A model generated the notes under the pieces. That model searched no databases and was not told the origin of the DNA. It saw only the letters and a list, made by a program, of their open reading frames with translations. From assembly GCA_049578545.1 (NCBI GenBank), contig JBAUMF010000031.1, positions 1 through 43,658 of the forward strand: 43,658 nt of DNA. The letters are read 5' to 3'. Position numbers and translations under genes: made by a program. This stretch comes from DASQBT01 sp049578545 (GTDB lineage Bacteria > Pseudomonadota > Gammaproteobacteria > Burkholderiales > Thiobacillaceae). Of this stretch, positions 33,397-42,281 are shown one piece after another (position 1 is the stretch's first letter; every line of letters starts with the position of its first letter).

Positions 33397-36150
33397 ATGA
33401 GTTCCAGCGCCAGCTTTTCCACCCCCTCGGTCTGTCCGTATTGCGGCACGGGTTGCGGTGTTTTGATCCAGCACGACGGAAAGCGCATCACCGGCATCAA
33501 GGGTGACCCGAATCATCCGGCCAACTTCGGCCGGCTTTGCACCAAGGGCGCGACCTTGGCTGAATCTGCTGCCAGCCTGGCAGGCCGGGCCCTCTGCCCC
33601 GAGGGCCGCATGAGCAAGACCGAACCGCGTCAGCGCCTGGGCTGGAATGCCGCGCTCGACAGGGCAGCGCAAAAATTTGCCGAAGCCATCCGTGAGCATG
33701 GTCCCGACAGCGTGGCCTTTTATCTTTCCGGCCAGCTGTCGACTGAAGATTACTACGTATTCAACAAGCTGATGAAAGGCCTCATCGGCAGCAACAACGT
33801 AGACACGAATTCCCGCCTGTGCATGTCCAGCGCTGTCTCCGGCTACAAGCAGACCCTGGGTATGGATTCGGTACCCACCTGCTACGAGGACATCGATCAT
33901 GCCGGCACGATTTTCATCGCCGGGTCGAATACCGCCTACGCCCATCCCATCCTGTTCCGTCGAATCGAGGATGCCAAGGCCAAAGACCCCAATCTGAAAA
34001 TCATCGTTGCCGATCCACGCCGCACCGACACGGCTGCCGGCGCCGATCTGCACCTGCCCCTGCTTCCCGGCACCGATGTCGCGCTGTTTCACGCCATGCT
34101 GCACGTGCTGGTATGGGAAGAAAAAATCAATCGTGTCTATATCGATTCTCACACCGAAGGCTGGGATGAACTGCGCGCCAAGCTGCGTGACTACTCGCCG
34201 GAACGCATGGCCGATATCTGCGGCGTCCCCGCGGTCGATATCGTCAAGGCTGCCCACTGGTTTGCACAAGGCCCCAGCCTTTCAATGTACTGCCAGGGCC
34301 TCAATCAATCGACCTGCGGGACCGACAAGAATGCCGCCCTCATCAACCTGCATCTGGCAACAGGTCAGATCGGCAAACCTGGCGCCGGGCCGTTCTCCCT
34401 GACCGGCCAACCCAATGCCATGGGCGGCCGCGAAGTAGGGGGTCTTTCCAACCTGTTGCCCGCCCACCGCGACATGGCACGGCCCGAACATCGCGCCGAA
34501 GTGGCGCGGTTGTGGAAGGTACCTTCAGTACCGGAAAAACCCGGCCTTACGGCAGTTGAACTGTTCGATGCCATGGCCGAAGGCCGCATCAAGGCAATGT
34601 GGATTGTCTGCACCAACCCCGCGCACTCACTGCCCGATCAGAACCGCGTGCGCGAAGCATTGCAAACCTGCCCCTTTGTGGTGGTGCAGGAGGCCTATGC
34701 AGATACCGAGGCGGTCACATACGCTGACCTGCTGCTGCCTGCTGCTGCCTGGGGAGAAAAAGATGCCACCACCACCAACTCGGAACGCGGCATTTCGTTA
34801 TCAAGGCAAGCCATAGCTGCGCCCGGCGAAGCGCGCCCAGACTGGGAGATTGCCACCGACTTTGGTCGCCGGCTTGAAATCCTGCTGCACGGTGAACAGA
34901 ATTCAGACCGCACCCTGTTCCCGTATAACTCGGCCGAAGAGGTCTGGATGGAACACCGTGAAACGACGCGCGGGCAGGATCTGGACATCACTGGTTTGAC
35001 CTGGTCCATCCTCGAACATGAGGGGCCCCAGCAATGGCCTTTCCCCGAAGGGGCAGATAGGGGCAAATTCCGTTTGTATCAGGATGGACGTTTTCCGACC
35101 TCAAACGGCAAGGCCTGTTTCAAGGCCTGCGACTATATCCCGGTGGCAGAAAAAACGGATCCGCGCTATCCGCTTTCGCTGACAACCGGACGGCTGCGTG
35201 ACCAGTGGCATACGCTAACCCGGACCGGGCGGGTCGCCCGTCTCTATGGCCATGCGCCAGAGCCCCGCCTCAACATGAACAGCCGCGACCTCGAGCGTCG
35301 CGGCCTGAAAGACGGCGACATCGTCAAGGCAGCCACACGCCGTGGCGCGCTGCATATCAAGGTGGAAGCAAGCGAAGAAATGCGGCCCGGCCAAGCGTTC
35401 CTGCCCATGCACTGGGGTGCAAGCGCACTTGCCGGGGCAGGCATCAACGCCCTGACCTCGCGCGCGCTCGACCCGGTATCCAAACAACCCGAATTCAAAC
35501 ACGCTGCGCTGCGGGTGGAGAAGGTGTCCCTGCCTTATGAGATGGTGGTGTATTCCAAAATCGATGCGCTCAATCTGGAAAGCCGCCTCAAGCCGCTGAT
35601 GGCCCTGTTTGATTACGCCACGCTCACTCTGGCTGGCAGGGCGACCGCCGTCGTCGTATTGAAAGCCGCCAGTGCAGCGCCTATTGAAGCCAGCCTGATG
35701 AAGACCATCGACCACCTTCTGGGTTTCGATGATCCCTTGTCTGTCGCGCGGCTGGATGACGAAGCGCGCGGCATATCCAAGCGCATTCGCGTGGCAGAGG
35801 GCAAAGTTCACGCAGCGCGTCTTTATGGCGAAACAGCTGCTGCTGGCTGGCTGCTTGATGCGCTTATCAGGAATGCCGACGCAGCCAGCCTGCGCTGGAT
35901 GTTGTCGCCGCTGGCCAAGCCGCCCGTACCGGAGGAGAACAAGGGACGCGTGATCTGCAACTGCCTCGGCGTATTCAAAGCCGACATAGACCATGCCATT
36001 GCCACAGGCGCCAGCCTGGAACAACTTCAGCTGACTCTCAAATGCGGCACGGAATGCGGTTCCTGTGTGCCCGAATTAAAACGGAAGCTGGCCACATGTG
36101 TCCTGGCTTTCTCAAAAAACAACCCCCAATCTATTGGAGCAGCAACATGA
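33397..36150 (+). CDS. nasA: Assimilatory nitrate reductase catalytic subunit NasA
   Basis: A cytoplasmic molybdopterin enzyme that reduces nitrate to nitrite. The 917-residue protein has an N-terminal [4Fe-4S] motif (Cys13, 16, 20 and 48, in VCPYCGTGCGV and RLCTKG). The Mo-bis-MGD domains follow with the probable Mo-ligand Cys in TNSRLCMSSAVSGYK near residue 145 and the MGD-binding C-terminal part (SLTTGRLRDQWHTLTRTGR). A C-terminal BFD-like [2Fe-2S] domain is present (ICNCLGVF...CGTECGSCVPEL). There is no Tat signal, so it is not periplasmic NapA. The ATG at 33397 is preferred over the TTG at 33391; no strong ribosome site is seen. Its stop overlaps the nirB start (ATGA). Confidence 0.95.
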   Translation: MSSSASFSTPSVCPYCGTGCGVLIQHDGKRITGIKGDPNHPANFGRLCTKGATLAESAASLAGRALCPEGRMSKTEPRQRLGWNAALDRAAQKFAEAIREHGPDSVAFYLSGQLSTEDYYVFNKLMKGLIGSNNVDTNSRLCMSSAVSGYKQTLGMDSVPTCYEDIDHAGTIFIAGSNTAYAHPILFRRIEDAKAKDPNLKIIVADPRRTDTAAGADLHLPLLPGTDVALFHAMLHVLVWEEKINRVYIDSHTEGWDELRAKLRDYSPERMADICGVPAVDIVKAAHWFAQGPSLSMYCQGLNQSTCGTDKNAALINLHLATGQIGKPGAGPFSLTGQPNAMGGREVGGLSNLLPAHRDMARPEHRAEVARLWKVPSVPEKPGLTAVELFDAMAEGRIKAMWIVCTNPAHSLPDQNRVREALQTCPFVVVQEAYADTEAVTYADLLLPAAAWGEKDATTTNSERGISLSRQAIAAPGEARPDWEIATDFGRRLEILLHGEQNSDRTLFPYNSAEEVWMEHRETTRGQDLDITGLTWSILEHEGPQQWPFPEGADRGKFRLYQDGRFPTSNGKACFKACDYIPVAEKTDPRYPLSLTTGRLRDQWHTLTRTGRVARLYGHAPEPRLNMNSRDLERRGLKDGDIVKAATRRGALHIKVEASEEMRPGQAFLPMHWGASALAGAGINALTSRALDPVSKQPEFKHAALRVEKVSLPYEMVVYSKIDALNLESRLKPLMALFDYATLTLAGRATAVVVLKAASAAPIEASLMKTIDHLLGFDDPLSVARLDDEARGISKRIRVAEGKVHAARLYGETAAAGWLLDALIRNADAASLRWMLSPLAKPPVPEENKGRVICNCLGVFKADIDHAIATGASLEQLQLTLKCGTECGSCVPELKRKLATCVLAFSKNNPQSIGAAT

Positions 36151-38576
36151 GCAAACCCAAACTGGTTCTGGTGGGCAACGGCATGGCCGGTGTACGGGCA
36201 CTGGAAGAACTTCTCACCCTGGCACCAGACCGCTACGACATCACCGTCTTTGGCGATGAACCTTATCCCAACTACAACCGCATACTGCTGTCGCCGGTGT
36301 TATCCGGCGAACAGGAATTTGAGCAGATCATTCTCAACAGCCGCGATTGGTACGCAGAACACAATATCACCCTGCACACCGGAAAACGCATCACCTCAAT
36401 CAATCGCGCTGCGCGCAAGGTAATCGCCGATGACGGCAGCGAAGCGCCCTACGACCGGATGATTCTTGCCACCGGCTCCAAACCCTTTATCCCACCCGTC
36501 GCCGGTGCGGATCTGCCCGGGGTGCTGGCCTATCGGGACATTGCCGACACCGAAGCCATGATCGAAGCGGCAGGCAAATACCGCAATGCCGTCGTCATCG
36601 GCGGCGGTCTGCTCGGTCTCGAAGCAGCTAATGGCTTGAAGATGCGCGGCATGGATGTGACCGTGGTTCACTTAAACAACTGGCTGATGGAACGACAGCT
36701 TGATCCCACAGCGGCTGCGCTGTTGCAGAAATCGCTGGAGGCACGCGGCCTCACATTTAGACTCGCCACCCAGACCGAAGAACTGGTGCGCGGTGAATCG
36801 GGCCGTGTCTGTGCCGTGCGGTTCAAGAATGGCGAAACCCTGCCTGCGGATCTGGTGGTGTTCGCCGTAGGCATACGTCCCAACACAACATTGGCTGAAA
36901 CATCGGGCGTTCATTGCAATCGCGGCATTGTTGTCAACGACACCATGCAGACCGTAACCGATCCGCGTATCTATGCCGTTGGCGAATGCGTCAGCCATCG
37001 CGGCGTGGCCTACGGCCTGGTAGCGCCGCTGTTCGAACAGGGCAAGGTGCTGGCCAATCATCTGGCGGAATTCGGCATCGCACGCTACCAGGGTTCGGTC
37101 ACGTCAACAAAACTCAAGGTCACCGGCATCGACCTGTTCTCTGCCGGAAACTACATGGGCGGCGAAGGTCATGAAGAAATTCTGCTTTCCGATCCCATCG
37201 GCGGCGTCTACAAGAAACTCGTCATCAAGGAAGACAAGCTGGTGGGCGCCTGCCTGTATGGCGACACGGTGGATGGCTCCTGGTATTTCAAACTGATACG
37301 CGAAGGAAAACCTGTTCACGAAATACGCGATCACCTGATGTTCGGTGAATCCAACATCGGCGACCTGGGCCATCAGGGCCAGACGCGGGCTGCGTCGATG
37401 CAGGATGCCGACGAAGTCTGCGGCTGCAACGGTGTGTGCAAGGGTGCTATTGTCAAGGCAATCCGTGAGAAAGGCCTGTTCACGCTGGAAGACGTGCGCA
37501 AGCATACCAAAGCGTCATCGTCATGTGGTTCGTGCACCGGACTCGTTGAACAGATTCTTGCCGTGACAGCTGGCGGCGACTATTCAGCCACGCCCAAGAA
37601 TAAAGCGATATGCGGCTGCACCGAGCATACTCACGAAGAAGTTCGTCAATTCATCCGTGAGCAAAAACCGCTTTCAATTCCGCAGGTGCAGCTGGCGATG
37701 GAATGGACTACGCCAAACGGTTGCGCGACCTGTCGTCCGGCGCTGAACTACTACCTTATCTCGACCTGGCCGGGCGAAGCGGAGGACGACCCGCAATCGC
37801 GCTTCATCAATGAACGCGCCCACGCCAACATCCAGCGCGATGGCACCTACTCGGTCATCCCGCGCATGTGGGGCGGCCAGACCACGCCGAGCGAACTCAA
37901 GCGCATCGCTATCGTCGCGGAGAAATACAACATCCCCACGGTCAAGGTCACCGGCGGGCAGCGCATCGATCTGCTGGGCGTGAAAAAAGCCGACCTGCCT
38001 TCGGTGTGGAAAGACCTCGACATGCCTTCCGGCCACGCCTACGGCAAGGCGCTGCGCACAGTCAAAACCTGCGTTGGTTCAGAGTGGTGCCGCTTTGGAA
38101 CACAAGACTCGACACAGATGGGTATCGACCTTGAAAAGGCATTCTGGAAAATGTGGGCGCCGCACAAAGTCAAGCTCGCCGTGTCCGGCTGCCCACGCAA
38201 CTGCGCCGAAGTCGCCATCAAGGACGTCGGCATCATCGGCGTCGATTCAGGTTGGGAAATCTACGTTGCGGGCAACGGTGGCATCAAGACCGAAGTGGCG
38301 CACTTTCTCATCAAGGTGAAAACGCCGCAGGAGGTGTTGGAGTACACCGGTGCCTTCCTGCAACTGTACCGCGAGGAGGGCTATTACCTGGAGCGCACGG
38401 TGCACTATGTCACGCGCGTTGGCATGGACTATGTGAAGCAGCACGTGCTGGATGATACCGAAGGCCGCAATGCGCTTTACGAGCGCTGCCTGTATGCGTT
38501 GCAACAGGAAGACGACCCTTGGGCCGAGCGGGTGGCCGGCAAGGACGCGCATGAGTTTGCCGCATTAACTGTTTAG
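36147..38576 (+). CDS. nirB: NADH-dependent assimilatory nitrite reductase large subunit
   Basis: A cytoplasmic siroheme enzyme that reduces nitrite to ammonium with NirD. The 809-residue protein has FAD-binding VGNGMAGVRALEEL at the N-terminus, NAD-binding VIGGGLLGLEAANGLKMRG near residue 150 and a BFD-like [2Fe-2S] domain (CGCNGVCKGA, then CGSCTG) near residues 425-465. A second Cys-rich segment (CGCTEHTHEEV) follows. The siroheme/[4Fe-4S] region has CVGSEWCRFG and SGCPRNCAEV near residues 640-690. The ATG at 36147 follows GGAGCAGCAAC and overlaps the nasA stop. An open frame extends upstream into nasA but that part is not NirB-like. Confidence 0.97.
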   Translation: MSKPKLVLVGNGMAGVRALEELLTLAPDRYDITVFGDEPYPNYNRILLSPVLSGEQEFEQIILNSRDWYAEHNITLHTGKRITSINRAARKVIADDGSEAPYDRMILATGSKPFIPPVAGADLPGVLAYRDIADTEAMIEAAGKYRNAVVIGGGLLGLEAANGLKMRGMDVTVVHLNNWLMERQLDPTAAALLQKSLEARGLTFRLATQTEELVRGESGRVCAVRFKNGETLPADLVVFAVGIRPNTTLAETSGVHCNRGIVVNDTMQTVTDPRIYAVGECVSHRGVAYGLVAPLFEQGKVLANHLAEFGIARYQGSVTSTKLKVTGIDLFSAGNYMGGEGHEEILLSDPIGGVYKKLVIKEDKLVGACLYGDTVDGSWYFKLIREGKPVHEIRDHLMFGESNIGDLGHQGQTRAASMQDADEVCGCNGVCKGAIVKAIREKGLFTLEDVRKHTKASSSCGSCTGLVEQILAVTAGGDYSATPKNKAICGCTEHTHEEVRQFIREQKPLSIPQVQLAMEWTTPNGCATCRPALNYYLISTWPGEAEDDPQSRFINERAHANIQRDGTYSVIPRMWGGQTTPSELKRIAIVAEKYNIPTVKVTGGQRIDLLGVKKADLPSVWKDLDMPSGHAYGKALRTVKTCVGSEWCRFGTQDSTQMGIDLEKAFWKMWAPHKVKLAVSGCPRNCAEVAIKDVGIIGVDSGWEIYVAGNGGIKTEVAHFLIKVKTPQEVLEYTGAFLQLYREEGYYLERTVHYVTRVGMDYVKQHVLDDTEGRNALYERCLYALQQEDDPWAERVAGKDAHEFAALTV

Positions 38577-38586
38577 AGGAATCGAC

Positions 38587-38916
38587 ATGAACTGGAAGAA
38601 AATCTGCGTGCTCACCGATATCCCCCGACTCGGTGCCCGGGTGGTGAACATGGAGGGTGAAGCCATCGCCCTCTTCCGCACCGCAGACGACAATGTGTTC
38701 GCCCTGCATGACCGCTGCCCGCACAAGGGCGGCCCGTTATCGCAGGGCATCGTGGCAGGCAACACCGTCACCTGTCCCATGCATGGCTGGAAGATCGGTC
38801 TCGATTCTGGCCAGGCGCAGGAACCCGATGAGGGTCACACCGCTTGCCTAGCCGTCAAACTGGAACGGGGCGAAGTATGGCTAAGCGCGACCGGGCAGCA
38901 GACGTGTGCTGCGTAG
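38587..38916 (+). CDS. nirD: Nitrite reductase small subunit
   Basis: A Rieske-fold subunit of the NADH-nitrite reductase, 109 residues. It keeps a full set of potential [2Fe-2S] ligands, CPHKGG (C-x-H) and CPMHGW (C-x2-H), unlike some NirD proteins that have lost them. It starts 10 bp after nirB behind AGAGGA and precedes the transporter gene by 51 bp. The gene is intact. Confidence 0.95.
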   Translation: MNWKKICVLTDIPRLGARVVNMEGEAIALFRTADDNVFALHDRCPHKGGPLSQGIVAGNTVTCPMHGWKIGLDSGQAQEPDEGHTACLAVKLERGEVWLSATGQQTCAA

Positions 38917-38967
38917 TCGTCACCGTTTCCCACACGTTACGCTTTTTAAATCTGATAGGAGCACACA

Positions 38968-40179
38968 ATGAATAAGGGTTTCTGGAAAGCGGGCCATACG
39001 CCTACGCTATTTTCCGCATTTTTCTATTTCGACATTTCGTTCATGGTCTGGGTCATGCTGGGACCGCTGGGGGTCCAGATCGCCAAGGATCTGGCGTTGA
39101 GTTCGGCCCAGAAAGGACTGATGGTCGCCACGCCGGTGCTTGCGGGCGCGATATTGCGGCCGGTAATGGGCGTGCTGGTCGATCACCTCAAACCCAAGCT
39201 TGCCGGGATTATCGGCCAGCTCATCGTGATTGCCTGCCTGCTCTGGGCATGGCTGGGCGGCATCTCAAGTTATGAACAGCTGTTGTTGCTCGGGATAGGA
39301 CTGGGCTTTGCCGGTGCGTCATTCGCTGTCGCGCTGCCGCTGGCTTCGCGCTGGTATCCACCTGAACATCAGGGCACTGCGCTGGGCATCGCCGGCGCCG
39401 GCAACTCGGGCACGGTATTAGCCGCGTTGTTCGCTCCCTCGCTGGCTGTGGCCTTTGGCTGGAGCAACGTATTCGGACTGGCGCTCATTCCGGTGGGCCT
39501 GGCCTTCTCCGTCTACCTGCTCATGGCCAGGGATGCCCCCAATTGCCCGCCGCCAAAATCGCTTGCCGATTACAGCAAGGTGCTCAAGGATCGCGATGCC
39601 TGGTGGTTCATGTTCTTCTACTTTGTCACCTTCGGCGGTTTTGTCGGCCTGGCCTCATCGCTCACCATCTACTTCAATGACCAGTATGGACTGACACCCG
39701 TTCACGCCGGCTACTTCACCGCAGCGTGCGTATTCGCAGGATCGCTGGTGCGCCCCATTGGCGGCGCGATGGCTGACCGCATCGGTGGCATCCGTGCGCT
39801 GCTGATTTTGTATGCGCTTGCGGCGCTGTTCCTGGTGATTGCCAGCTTCGGCATGCCAAGCGCGTCCCTGGCGCTGCTGGTCTTCATGCTGGCCATGTCT
39901 GCGCTGGGCACCGGCAATGGCGCAGTGTTCCAGCTGGTACCCCAGCGCTTTCGCAAGGAAATCGGCGTCATGACCGGACTGGTCGGCATGGCAGGCGGCG
40001 TTGGCGGTTTTTATCTTGCTTCCAGCCTGGGATTTATCAAAGGGCAGACCGGCAGTTATCAAATCGGCCTGCTGATCTTTGCCGGACTTGCGCTACTTGC
40101 TCTGGTTGGCTTGACGAGTGTCAAGACCCGTTGGCGCACCACATGGGGCGCAGTTCACATAGCCGGAGCCAGGATTTAA
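38968..40179 (+). CDS. Nitrate/nitrite transporter, NarK/NasA family (MFS)
   Basis: A 403-residue inner-membrane carrier of the nitrate/nitrite porter family with about 12 hydrophobic segments. Both nitrate signatures are recognisable. The first is GFAGASFAVALPLASRWYPP followed by HQGTALGIAGAGNSGT near residues 115-150; the second is GTGNGAVFQLVPQRF followed by GLVGMAGGVGGFYL near residues 312-350. A strong AGGAG precedes the ATG. In this setting it should bring nitrate into the cell for NasA. Whether it works by proton symport or nitrite exchange cannot be told. Confidence 0.93.
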   Translation: MNKGFWKAGHTPTLFSAFFYFDISFMVWVMLGPLGVQIAKDLALSSAQKGLMVATPVLAGAILRPVMGVLVDHLKPKLAGIIGQLIVIACLLWAWLGGISSYEQLLLLGIGLGFAGASFAVALPLASRWYPPEHQGTALGIAGAGNSGTVLAALFAPSLAVAFGWSNVFGLALIPVGLAFSVYLLMARDAPNCPPPKSLADYSKVLKDRDAWWFMFFYFVTFGGFVGLASSLTIYFNDQYGLTPVHAGYFTAACVFAGSLVRPIGGAMADRIGGIRALLILYALAALFLVIASFGMPSASLALLVFMLAMSALGTGNGAVFQLVPQRFRKEIGVMTGLVGMAGGVGGFYLASSLGFIKGQTGSYQIGLLIFAGLALLALVGLTSVKTRWRTTWGAVHIAGARI

Positions 40180-40192
40180 GGCGAGACAAGAC

Positions 40193-40225
40193 GCGCCTCA
40201 TGAACCGGCTCCCGGTTCATGGCGC
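40193..40225. other. Perfect hairpin between the transporter and kinase genes
   Basis: CATGAACCGG-CTC-CCGGTTCATG at 40199-40221 is a perfect 10-bp inverted repeat with a 3-nt loop. The stem can be extended by four more pairs (GCGC/GCGC) across a 2-nt bulge. No T-run follows on either strand, so it is not a classical terminator. It may be an mRNA processing or stabilising element, or a dyad protein-binding site. Confidence 0.75.
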
Positions 40226-40275
40226 ACCTTCCTTGGACGCCCTTGCGCCACCCTTTTACGGGATAATTGTCGCGC

Positions 40276-41973
40276 ATGAAAGAAACCAGCATCCGTATCG
40301 GTCGGGCCAGCGCACAGGGAAAGCGCGATCGCAACGAGGACTTTTGCGCAGCTGCCTACCCCGATAGCGGAAGCGCCCGCCTGCAGGGCGCGCTTGCCGC
40401 CCTGGCTGACGGGGTATCCGGCGGGCGCGGGCGCGAAGCCGCGGAAACTGCGGTTCGCGGTTTGCTCGCTGATTACTACACCGTACCGGAGACCTGGGAA
40501 GCCGGACATGCGTTTTCCAAACTCCTGCTGTCACTCAATCGCTGGATGCACGATCAAAACCGTGCACACGGTGAGGGCGGTGAAATGTTGTGCGCCATCT
40601 CGGCGCTGGTCCTCAAGGGCCACCGCTATACCGTCGCCCATGCAGGTGATACCCGTGTCTATCTACTGCGGGAAAGGCAGCTGACCCAGCTGACCGAGGA
40701 TCATGTCTGGGACAAGCCGGACATGCGTCACGTGTTAAAGCGCGCGATGGGACTCGATGCACACCTGGTGCCCGACATTATCGATGGTGAGCTGCAAGCG
40801 AACGACCGCTTCCTTCTTCTGAGCGATGGAGTTTGGGCAGCGATGACCGAGCTGCGGCTGAATGAAATTGCCACGCTGTACAGCGAACCTCAATCTGCTG
40901 CACAGGCCCTGATCGATGAAGCGCTCAAGTCGGGAAGCCAGGACAACGTCAGCGCATTGGTCATTCATGTTGACGAACTCGCAGAGAACACGCTGCAAAC
41001 CTCGCTACAAAATCTCACCGCCCTGCCCGTTCCGCTGCATCTGCAAACCGGCGGCAGTATCGATGGACTGGCTATCGGTGAACAGATTCACTCAAGCCGC
41101 GAGACATGTCTTTACCGCGTGCAGGACGAGCGCACCGGGCAACAGCTGGTCCTCAAGACACTGGCGCCGCTGCTGGCCGACGACGTGGAAGCAAAATCCC
41201 GGCTGGCTCACGAGGAATGGCTGGCGCGCCGCATCTCGTCCCATTATTTCCCGCAATGTCTGGGCAGTGCCCAGCGTCCTCGCCAGTACTTCTATCTGCT
41301 TTTTTCCTGGCACGAAGGCGCCAGTCTGCAGAGGCTAGTCAAACAGGACCGGCATTTTTCCACTGCCGAAGTAGCGGGATTCGGCATACGCCTGCTGAAA
41401 GGCCTCTCCGCCCTGCATCGCCTTGACGTGCTGCACCGGGACATCAAGCCCGACAATCTGCACCTGGGAAAAGACGGCAAGCTCCGTATTCTTGACCTGG
41501 GCGTGGCAAGCTGCGAAAGCCTGGGCATCGGAATGGATACGCCCGCCGCGGGCACACCCAGTTACCTGCCCCCCGAATCGTTTTCCGGCACGAAGGCGGA
41601 CAGGTCCTTTGATATTTATGCCTCCGGGGTCACCCTTTACACGATACTTACGCGCAAGTACCCGTATGGCGAAATCGAGCCCTTTCAGCATCCGAAGTTC
41701 GGCGACCCGGTGCCGCCGACACGCTACCGGCCTGATATTCCAGGCTGGCTGGAGGATGTTATTCTGAAAGCGGTCGCGCGTGAACGTGAATCACGTTTCG
41801 AAACCACTGAAGAAATGCTGCTGGCGTTGGAACGCGGAAGCAGCGCGCGTCTCAATGTCAGGCGCAAAAGCCCGCTGGCCGAGCGCAATCCAGTGGCAAT
41901 GTGGCAAGGCATTGCGCTTGTGTCAATGTTGTTCAACCTGCTGCTGATTTATCTGCTTGTAATTGCCCCTTGA
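40276..41973 (+). CDS. Bifunctional PP2C phosphatase / Ser-Thr protein kinase, membrane anchored
   Basis: A 565-residue fusion. Residues about 10-235 are a PP2C phosphatase (RNEDFCAA, ALADGVSGGRG, VAHAGDTRVYL, LLLSDGVW, SQDNVSALV). Residues about 265-525 are an eukaryote-like kinase with ATP Lys in QQLVLKTL and catalytic loop HRDIKPDNLHL; the DFG motif reads DLG (ILDLGVAS), and AGTPSYLPPESF and SFDIYASGV follow. The C-terminal membrane segment (IALVSMLFNLLLIYLLVI) would tether it to the inner membrane. Similar fusions are often found beside nitrate transporter genes in proteobacteria. The ATG at 40276 is preferred over the TTG at 40267. The substrate is unknown; transporter or reductase regulation is inference. 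Confidence 0.92.
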   Translation: MKETSIRIGRASAQGKRDRNEDFCAAAYPDSGSARLQGALAALADGVSGGRGREAAETAVRGLLADYYTVPETWEAGHAFSKLLLSLNRWMHDQNRAHGEGGEMLCAISALVLKGHRYTVAHAGDTRVYLLRERQLTQLTEDHVWDKPDMRHVLKRAMGLDAHLVPDIIDGELQANDRFLLLSDGVWAAMTELRLNEIATLYSEPQSAAQALIDEALKSGSQDNVSALVIHVDELAENTLQTSLQNLTALPVPLHLQTGGSIDGLAIGEQIHSSRETCLYRVQDERTGQQLVLKTLAPLLADDVEAKSRLAHEEWLARRISSHYFPQCLGSAQRPRQYFYLLFSWHEGASLQRLVKQDRHFSTAEVAGFGIRLLKGLSALHRLDVLHRDIKPDNLHLGKDGKLRILDLGVASCESLGIGMDTPAAGTPSYLPPESFSGTKADRSFDIYASGVTLYTILTRKYPYGEIEPFQHPKFGDPVPPTRYRPDIPGWLEDVILKAVARERESRFETTEEMLLALERGSSARLNVRRKSPLAERNPVAMWQGIALVSMLFNLLLIYLLVIAP

Positions 41974-42084
41974 GCACCTTAATCGCACCTCCTGCACCCG
42001 CAAGGTGCTGAAGCGCGCTTTTCGTGTTCGGCAATTCGCAATTCTTTTTCAGCAAAAACAAGGGACAACCGCCGTGTGACCATC

Positions 42085-42100
42085 TGGCACACTCCCTGCT
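42085..42100 (+). promoter_or_regulatory. Candidate sigma-54 promoter of the PDC sensor gene
   Basis: TGGCACACTCCCTGCT keeps TGGCAC and the TGCT end, with GG and GC 12 bp apart; one -12 base differs from TTGCW. The predicted start is about 42111, which would put the terminator at 42162 inside a 171-nt leader. Confidence 0.55.
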
Positions 42101-42161
42101 TTGTACTTGATCGGGCAGTACCGCAAGGTGCTGTTCATGCGTTCTCCTCCGAACCTTTGAG

Positions 42162-42187
42162 CGGCCCCTCGGGGCCGTCTTTTTTTG
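42162..42187 (+). terminator. Rho-independent terminator upstream of the PDC sensor gene
   Basis: CGGCCCCTCGGGGCCG forms a very GC-rich stem with a tight loop, followed by TCTTTTTTT. It either closes the nasA-to-kinase operon or acts as an attenuator if transcription starts at the nearby sigma-54-like site. Confidence 0.85.
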
Positions 42188-42281
42188 CGAAGGGTGAACC
42201 GGCCATGTTTCATGACGTGCGATTGAATATTTCTTTACGCAAGGTGATGGATTTTAGATCATCCCCAGTGGCTGACACATC

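Larger units (their letters stand above)
41999..42249. repeat. Three spaced copies of CGCAAGGTG(C/A)TG
   Basis: CGCAAGGTGCTG at 41999-42010 and 42122-42133 are identical; CGCAAGGTGATG at 42238-42249 differs at one base. The spacing is 123 and 116 bp. Two flank the sigma-54-like site and one lies near the PDC gene start. They could be protein-binding sites, competing RNA pairing partners or chance. Confidence 0.45.
41974..42281. other. Regulatory gap upstream of the PDC sensor gene
   Basis: 308 bp without an ORF of known type. It holds a 7-bp stem GCACCTT/AAGGTGC just after the kinase stop (41974-42008), a sigma-54-like site, a rho-independent terminator and three related 12-mers (CGCAAGGTGCTG twice, CGCAAGGTGATG once). 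These are listed separately. Confidence 0.6.

Noticed and set aside
36042..36146. N-terminal extension of NirB
   Set aside because: The frame is open into the end of nasA, but the NirB start with the FAD motif and a good ribosome site is at 36147.
42111..42281. ANTAR-type antiterminator RNA (two hexaloop hairpins)
   Set aside because: Only one clear hairpin, the terminator, is present. A GTTC-N6-GAAC candidate has a TCCTCC loop, which lacks the A1/G4 pattern.
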